Shown: positions 6,178-10,258 of the stretch, piece after piece
How positions within the stretch are numbered: position 1 is the first letter of the stretch
Layout: each line of letters starts with the position of its first letter
Assembly (NCBI GenBank): GCA_004377275.1
Contig: SOIC01000154.1
Coordinates: forward strand, 1 to 10,258
Direction of reading: 5' to 3'
Length of the DNA stretch: 10,258 nucleotides
From: Dehalococcoidia bacterium
GTDB taxonomy: Bacteria; Chloroflexota; Dehalococcoidia; E44-bin15
Notes under the pieces: model-generated
Told to the model about the DNA's origin: nothing
Seen by the model: the letters and a program-made list of their open reading frames with translations, nothing else
Database searches by the model: none
Made by a program: the position numbers and the translations under genes

Positions 6178-7449
6178 ATGGTGACGGAGCATGATAGTCT
6201 GCTTGGCGGCTATCGCGTTGTGGATCTAACTGATGAAAAAGGTCATCTGTGCGGGAAGGTTCTGGGCGACTTCGGGGCTGATGTAATCAAGGTTGAAAAA
6301 CCCGGAGGTGATTCTTCCCGGAATATTGGCCCCTTCTACAAGGACATCCCTCATCCGGAGAAGAGCCTCTTTTGGTTCAGCACGAATACGAGCAAAAGAG
6401 GTATCACTCTGAATATCGAAACGGTTGACGGTAGAGAGATACTCAAGAGGTTGGTCGAGACCGCAGACTTTGTAGTAGAGTCCTTTCAGCCAGGCTACAT
6501 GGATGATCTGGGCCTGGGGTACTCGGAACTCAAGAAAGCCAAGCCTGGCATAATTGTGACCTCTATAACTCCCTTTGGCCAGACTGGTCCGTATGCTCGC
6601 TACCAGAGCACCGATCTTGTCGGCTGTGCCATGGGAGGCCTGGTACGCATTCTGGGCGAATTGGGCCGCCCGCCCGTGCGCATGAGCTGTGACCCACAGG
6701 CCTATTTCCAGGCTAGCGTCCACGCCGCCCTGGGCTCGATGGTGGCCCACTACCACCGTGTGCTTACCGGGGAGGGGCAGCATGTCGATGTTTCCATGCA
6801 GGAGGCGGTGGCATTGAGCACTATGACCGCTACCGAAGTGTACGATCTGATGAAGGTCAACGTCATCGGTACGGGACAGTTCTTCATAAACCCCAGGCCG
6901 GAGCCCCATGGCCTGCTCTTCCTGCGCTTCGTCTTTCCCTGCAAGGACGGGCATGTGGTGATCTATTACCTTGGTGGCGCCGCTGGTCTGATCCAGTCCT
7001 CCCAGGCTCTATTGGACTGGGCCAACGAGGAAGGGATGGCCCTGGAGCTCAAGGGCTATGACTTTAGGCAGTGGGACGGATCGACCATAGCAGAGCAGGA
7101 ATTGGACCGTCAATATAAGGCCATCATCGAGTTCCTTATGAACAAGACTAAAGATGAGCTGTTTGAGGAGGCGATCAAGAGGGGCATCATGCTCGCTCCC
7201 TGCGCCATCACCGAGGACATAGGCAGGAACCCCCATCTCCAGGCCAGGGGATTCTGGGAGGAGGTAGACCACCCAGAGCTGGGGGAAACCATAGCCTATC
7301 CTGGAGCCCCGGTGAGGATGGAAAAGGCTCCCTGGAGAATCCAGTGTCGCGCCCCTCTCGCAGGCGAGCACAACGAGGAAGTGTACGGAAAGGAGCTGGG
7401 ATTCTCCAGAGAACAGATGGCCATTATGAAGGCCCGAAACATAATTTGA
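6178..7449 (+). CDS. CoA-transferase family III (CaiB/BaiF) subunit 1
   Basis: This 423-residue protein has full family length. Members move CoA between carboxylic acids without a free energy cost, through an aspartyl-CoA thioester, and fold as interlocked dimers in the cytoplasm. The N-terminal Rossmann-like part shows GYRVVDLTDEKG (11-22), LGDFGADVIKVEKPGGD (29-45), the TSKRGITLNI strand (71-80) and SITPFGQTGPY (129-139). The catalytic aspartate is most likely Asp172, in MSCDPQAYFQA, placed before the HYHRVLTGEGQHVDVSMQEA helix-strand (191-210), as Asp169 is in formyl-CoA transferase. The C-terminus has the usual LAGEHNEEVYGKELGFS (394-410). Subunit 2 starts 35 nt downstream. Adjacent pairs like this form heteromers in the BbsEF (benzylsuccinate) type; that is an inference here. 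The acid substrate and CoA donor are unknown. Confidence 0.9.
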   Translation: MVTEHDSLLGGYRVVDLTDEKGHLCGKVLGDFGADVIKVEKPGGDSSRNIGPFYKDIPHPEKSLFWFSTNTSKRGITLNIETVDGREILKRLVETADFVVESFQPGYMDDLGLGYSELKKAKPGIIVTSITPFGQTGPYARYQSTDLVGCAMGGLVRILGELGRPPVRMSCDPQAYFQASVHAALGSMVAHYHRVLTGEGQHVDVSMQEAVALSTMTATEVYDLMKVNVIGTGQFFINPRPEPHGLLFLRFVFPCKDGHVVIYYLGGAAGLIQSSQALLDWANEEGMALELKGYDFRQWDGSTIAEQELDRQYKAIIEFLMNKTKDELFEEAIKRGIMLAPCAITEDIGRNPHLQARGFWEEVDHPELGETIAYPGAPVRMEKAPWRIQCRAPLAGEHNEEVYGKELGFSREQMAIMKARNII

Positions 7450-7472
7450 CACTCTAAGAATAACTCTGGATG

Positions 7473-7480
7473 TAGGAGAG
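7473..7480 (+). promoter_or_regulatory. Ribosome binding site of CoA-transferase subunit 2
   Basis: TAGGAGAG ends four bases before ATG 7485 in the 35-nt gap after subunit 1, supporting translation from the shared transcript. Confidence 0.65.
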
Positions 7481-7484
7481 AAGA

Positions 7485-8726
7485 ATGACAAGGCAGGTAT
7501 TCGAGGGCATAAAAGTGTTTGATTTCGCCTGGGCTGCGGTTGGCCCTCAGGTAGGCCGCGAGCTTGCTGAGCATGGAGCCACGGTGATTCGGGTGGAGAG
7601 CCATCGACGTCTTGATTCGCTGAGAACGGCTGGCCCCTTCAAGGATGGCAAGCCCGGCACCAACCGCAGCGCTATGTACACAGCATACAACACCAACAAA
7701 TACGGGATCAGCCTGGACCTGAATAACCCCAAGAGCAAGGAGGTGGCCAGGAGGCTGGTGGCATGGGCTGATATCGTCACTGACAGCATGGCCGTGGGAA
7801 CGATGGCCAAGTTGGGGCTGGACTATGAAAGCTGCCGCAAGATAAATCCAGGAGTCATCTACTTTAGCACCACCCAGCAGGGACAATACGGCCCGCACAG
7901 TGGCTTTCAGGGGTTTGGGCACCACGCCAACGCTTTACTCGGCCTTTGCACTGCCACCGGCTGGCCGGACAGCGAGCCGACCCTGCCCTTCACCCCCTAC
8001 TGCGATTACATCGCCCCGTGGTATGTAATCATAGCCGTAATCGGAGCTCTTTTACGGCGGCATCAGACGGGGAAGGGAATGTACATCGAGCAGTCACAGT
8101 TCGAGGCAGGACTGAGCTTTATAGCGCCCCATCTGCTGGACTACACGGTCAATGAGCACGCCGTCACCCGCATGGGAAACCGTGACCGCTACATGTCCCC
8201 TCACGGCGTTTATCCCTGCCGCGGCGCTGACCGCTGGGTGGCCATCGCGGTAACCAATGACAAGGAGTGGCAACGCTTCTGTGACGTGATAGGTGATCCC
8301 GACTGGGCCGGGGACCCAAAGTTCAACAGCGTCATCTGCCGAAAAGAGAACGAGGATGAGTTGGACGGGCTTATCGGGAAGTGGACCAAGAATTACACCC
8401 CGGAGCAGGTAATGACAATGTTGCAGGATGCCGGGGTGCCGGCTGGGGTGGTGCAGACCGGTGAAGACCTGCTTAATGACCCGCAGCTAAAGCACCGGCA
8501 GCATTTTCGAGTGCTTGACCATCTTGAAATTGGTCCCCATTCTTATCATGCCCCGGCTTATCGCCTTTCACAAACCCCCTGTGATATAAAAAGGCCGGCG
8601 CCATGTCTGGGTCAGCACAACGATTACGTCTATAAAGAGATCCTGGGTTTTTCCGACGATGAGATAGCTGACATGCTGGTGGAGGGGGTGATAACCACTG
8701 ATGCTGATGTTGCCACTACGATGTAG
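7485..8726 (+). CDS. CoA-transferase family III (CaiB/BaiF) subunit 2
   Basis: This 413-residue, full-length family III CoA-transferase is diverged from its neighbour. It opens FEGIKVFDFAWAAVGP (6-21), then LAEHGATVIRVES (27-39), NTNKYGISLDL (69-79) and STTQQGQYGPHSGF (128-141). The probable catalytic residue is Asp174 in PYCDYIAPW, followed by LLRRHQTGKGMYIEQSQFEA (189-208). The C-terminal part has AGVPAGVVQTGEDLLNDPQL (316-335) and LGQHNDYVYKEILGFSDDEI (375-394), both typical. Since both subunits keep an Asp at the catalytic place, each could be active, either as two homodimers with different substrates or as a heteromer. The WAAVGP sequence in the first loop resembles the BbsF/SmtA-like group, but this is only impressionistic. 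Confidence 0.9.
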   Translation: MTRQVFEGIKVFDFAWAAVGPQVGRELAEHGATVIRVESHRRLDSLRTAGPFKDGKPGTNRSAMYTAYNTNKYGISLDLNNPKSKEVARRLVAWADIVTDSMAVGTMAKLGLDYESCRKINPGVIYFSTTQQGQYGPHSGFQGFGHHANALLGLCTATGWPDSEPTLPFTPYCDYIAPWYVIIAVIGALLRRHQTGKGMYIEQSQFEAGLSFIAPHLLDYTVNEHAVTRMGNRDRYMSPHGVYPCRGADRWVAIAVTNDKEWQRFCDVIGDPDWAGDPKFNSVICRKENEDELDGLIGKWTKNYTPEQVMTMLQDAGVPAGVVQTGEDLLNDPQLKHRQHFRVLDHLEIGPHSYHAPAYRLSQTPCDIKRPAPCLGQHNDYVYKEILGFSDDEIADMLVEGVITTDADVATTM

Positions 8727-8921
8727 GGGTGACGCTTGATATAATTTAGGGTGATACTGACCAACAGATATTGCGCGGGCGGCTTTCACGCGGCGGGCGG
8801 ATGTATGGTGGGCAGATAACCATAAAAAGTATAAAGCAAAAAGTGAGGAGGGTCACGAAAGCTGCTGTACTACTTTAGCGCTAGAACCTTCCACACATGA
8901 TGGGTTTCTACAGGAGGTATT
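8727..8921 (+). other. 195-nt spacer before oxidoreductase C, with GC-rich direct repeat
   Basis: It contains a TATAAT at 8740-8745 lacking a usable -35, and a GC-rich near-repeat, GCGCGGGCGG (8773-8782) and GCGGCGGGCGG (8790-8800). An A-rich stretch (8821-8842) follows, then the palindrome TAGCGCTA (8876-8883). No stem with a T-run was found. AGGAGGT (8912-8918) three bases before ATG 8922 is a strong ribosome binding site. This is the longest gap in the cluster, so C may have its own regulation. Confidence 0.4.
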
Positions 8922-10258
8922 ATGCCTGATGCGACATTCGACGCGGTGATAGTTGGGGGGGGAACTAAAGCTCTTTTCTTAGCCATGTACCTGACTAAAT
9001 ATGCCAACATGAGTGTTGGTATATTTGAAAGGAGACATGAGGTTGGCGGCTGCCTGGCTACTGAGGAGATCTCTGCGCCAGGTTTTCGTGACAATACCCA
9101 TGCTACCATAATCACCCCTTTCTACTACGGGCCGCTCTATCGCGATTTTCCTGAATTCTGGGAGTATGGTGCCCAATGCGACCAGTATCTTGTTGTCGAA
9201 GGTGCCGTTTTCAGAAACAACAACACCTGCCTGACTATCTACAGCGAAAAGCACGATCCAACGCAGGAGAGGACTGCCAGGGAAATCGCCCGGTTCTCGT
9301 CGAGGGACGCCGAACAGTGGCTCAAGTTCTGGAAGTTATGGCAGAGTGACGAGCTGCAGAGGGTGGTCCTGGAGGGTTTGTTCAATCCCCCTGAGATGCG
9401 TACAGCCCCTGAGGTGCTGGAACGGCAAATGGCTCTATACCCAAATCTTGTGGAAGCTGACTTTGAACCTAACTCCCTGGTCATGGCATCCAGCTATCTG
9501 CGTTGCGCAAAGGACCTCTTTGAAAGCAAGGAGTTGCAGTACTGCGTTATGCGATACGTACTTACGCAAAGGGATGTCAGTGAACCCGGAGTCGGGGTAG
9601 AGATGTTCAGTTGGACAGGCTCGCTACCGATCCTCAGCTTTGCCCGGGGAGGGACTCACCAGATAGCTCATGCTGCCCATCAGATATTGGTGCAGAGTGG
9701 GTGCAAGTTCTTCACCCATTGTGAGGTAGATAAGGTCATCATAGAGAATGGAGCCGCCAAAGGCATCCGCCTCGCCGATGGCTCTCGGATTGCAGCCAGG
9801 AAGCTGGTGGTGAGCACCTTAAACCCAGCCCAACTTTGCTTCGATTTGATAGGCAGAGAGCATCTGGACCACCGGACTGTGCGTCGTGTGGAGGCTTTGG
9901 AAAGCGGCTTCCTGTGCTTGATGTGGTACTCCTTTGCTTTGCGTGAGGCTCCTAAGTATGAGGCGGCAGCCTTTAATACTGACATAAACGAGACCTTCTG
10001 GCTCGGGCTGGCGGAGGACGCTGACCCAGAACATATAGCCAGGGAGTGCCACTATCAGAAACTAGGCAGGTTTCCTCCGTTAGAGGACTACTGCCCTGCT
10101 ATTTGGTGCCACAGTCTGGTTGACCCTTCCTATGCACCTGCGGGGATGCATGTTGCCCAGAGCGAACAGCTCGGCCCACCCGCCCCTACATATACCGAGA
10201 GGCAATGGCTGGAAATAAAAAAGCGGTACGCTGAAGAACTGATTAGCATCTGGAAGAG
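8922..10258 (+). CDS. FAD-dependent oxidoreductase C, phytoene desaturase-like (CrtI/COG1233), 3' end outside the window
   Basis: An open frame of 445 codons runs from ATG 8922 to the window end without a stop; family length suggests about 100 residues are missing. The N-terminus reads FDAVIVGGGTKAL (6-18), then VGIFERRHEVGGCLATEEI (32-50). The dinucleotide motif is GxGxxA (Gly12, Gly14, Ala17), with Ala replacing the third Gly seen in A and B. Glu36 is at the ribose position. RGGTHQIAHAAHQIL (242-256) and the VDKVIIENGAAKGIRLADG segment (269-287) align with the same region in B, as does the LVVSTLNPAQL stretch (295-305). It is a clear paralogue of B, diverged over most of its length. The C-terminal FAD motif cannot be checked. 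The Gly-to-Ala change is tolerated in some flavoproteins, so loss of FAD binding should not be assumed. Confidence 0.85.
   Translation, partial: MPDATFDAVIVGGGTKALFLAMYLTKYANMSVGIFERRHEVGGCLATEEISAPGFRDNTHATIITPFYYGPLYRDFPEFWEYGAQCDQYLVVEGAVFRNNNTCLTIYSEKHDPTQERTAREIARFSSRDAEQWLKFWKLWQSDELQRVVLEGLFNPPEMRTAPEVLERQMALYPNLVEADFEPNSLVMASSYLRCAKDLFESKELQYCVMRYVLTQRDVSEPGVGVEMFSWTGSLPILSFARGGTHQIAHAAHQILVQSGCKFFTHCEVDKVIIENGAAKGIRLADGSRIAARKLVVSTLNPAQLCFDLIGREHLDHRTVRRVEALESGFLCLMWYSFALREAPKYEAAAFNTDINETFWLGLAEDADPEHIARECHYQKLGRFPPLEDYCPAIWCHSLVDPSYAPAGMHVAQSEQLGPPAPTYTERQWLEIKKRYAEELISIWK

Noticed and set aside
8710..8745. TTGCCA (8710-8715) with TATAAT (8740-8745) as a promoter for oxidoreductase C
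   Set aside because: The spacer is 24 nt, too long for a sigma-70 promoter, and closer -35 candidates are poor.
1..10258. CRISPR arrays, tRNA or rRNA genes
   Set aside because: No regularly spaced repeats, cloverleaf-like structures or rRNA-like sequences were seen on either strand.

Overview
The window looks like a bacterial chromosome segment from an anaerobe. The main evidence is an aldehyde:ferredoxin oxidoreductase (AOR) family tungstoenzyme gene, strong AGGAGG-type ribosome binding sites, and one textbook sigma-70 promoter. The combination of AOR, CaiB/BaiF CoA-transferases and several phytoene-desaturase-like flavoproteins would fit Dehalococcoidia-type Chloroflexota or sediment Desulfobacterota. 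That placement is a guess from gene content; no taxonomic marker is present.

Layout. Bases 1-565 are gene debris: a short window-edge tract, the probable left end and truncated OrfA of an IS3-family element, a 20-codon fragment of a second AOR gene fused in frame to it, and a small opposite-strand scrap resembling the C-terminal part of a tyrosine recombinase. A TTGACA-17-TATATT promoter (566-594) follows. Six genes then lie on the plus strand: AOR (682-2532), FAD oxidoreductase A (2637-4340), FAD oxidoreductase B (4362-6023), CoA-transferase family III subunits 1 (6178-7449) and 2 (7485-8726), and FAD oxidoreductase C (8922 to the window edge, incomplete). No convincing intrinsic terminator was seen between them. 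Gaps are 21-35 nt within the A/B and CoA-transferase pairs and 104-195 nt elsewhere, so one operon or overlapping transcription units are both possible.

How the genes may work together (inference). The AOR interconverts an aldehyde and a carboxylic acid using a low-potential electron carrier. The two CoA-transferases could activate a carboxylic acid to its CoA thioester, perhaps as a heteromer like the BbsEF type. The three diverged CrtI/COG1233-type flavoproteins could desaturate, saturate or isomerise a hydrophobic carbon skeleton. This suggests an anaerobic route for an isoprenoid, alicyclic or similar lipophilic compound. I do not recognise the set as a characterised pathway, and the substrate cannot be read from the sequence.

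History. Besides the AOR fragment, the 3' tail of oxidoreductase A is echoed, complete with a stop codon, just upstream of A's own start. Both traces indicate that the locus once held additional copies of its own genes and was reshaped by duplication, deletion and insertion-sequence activity.
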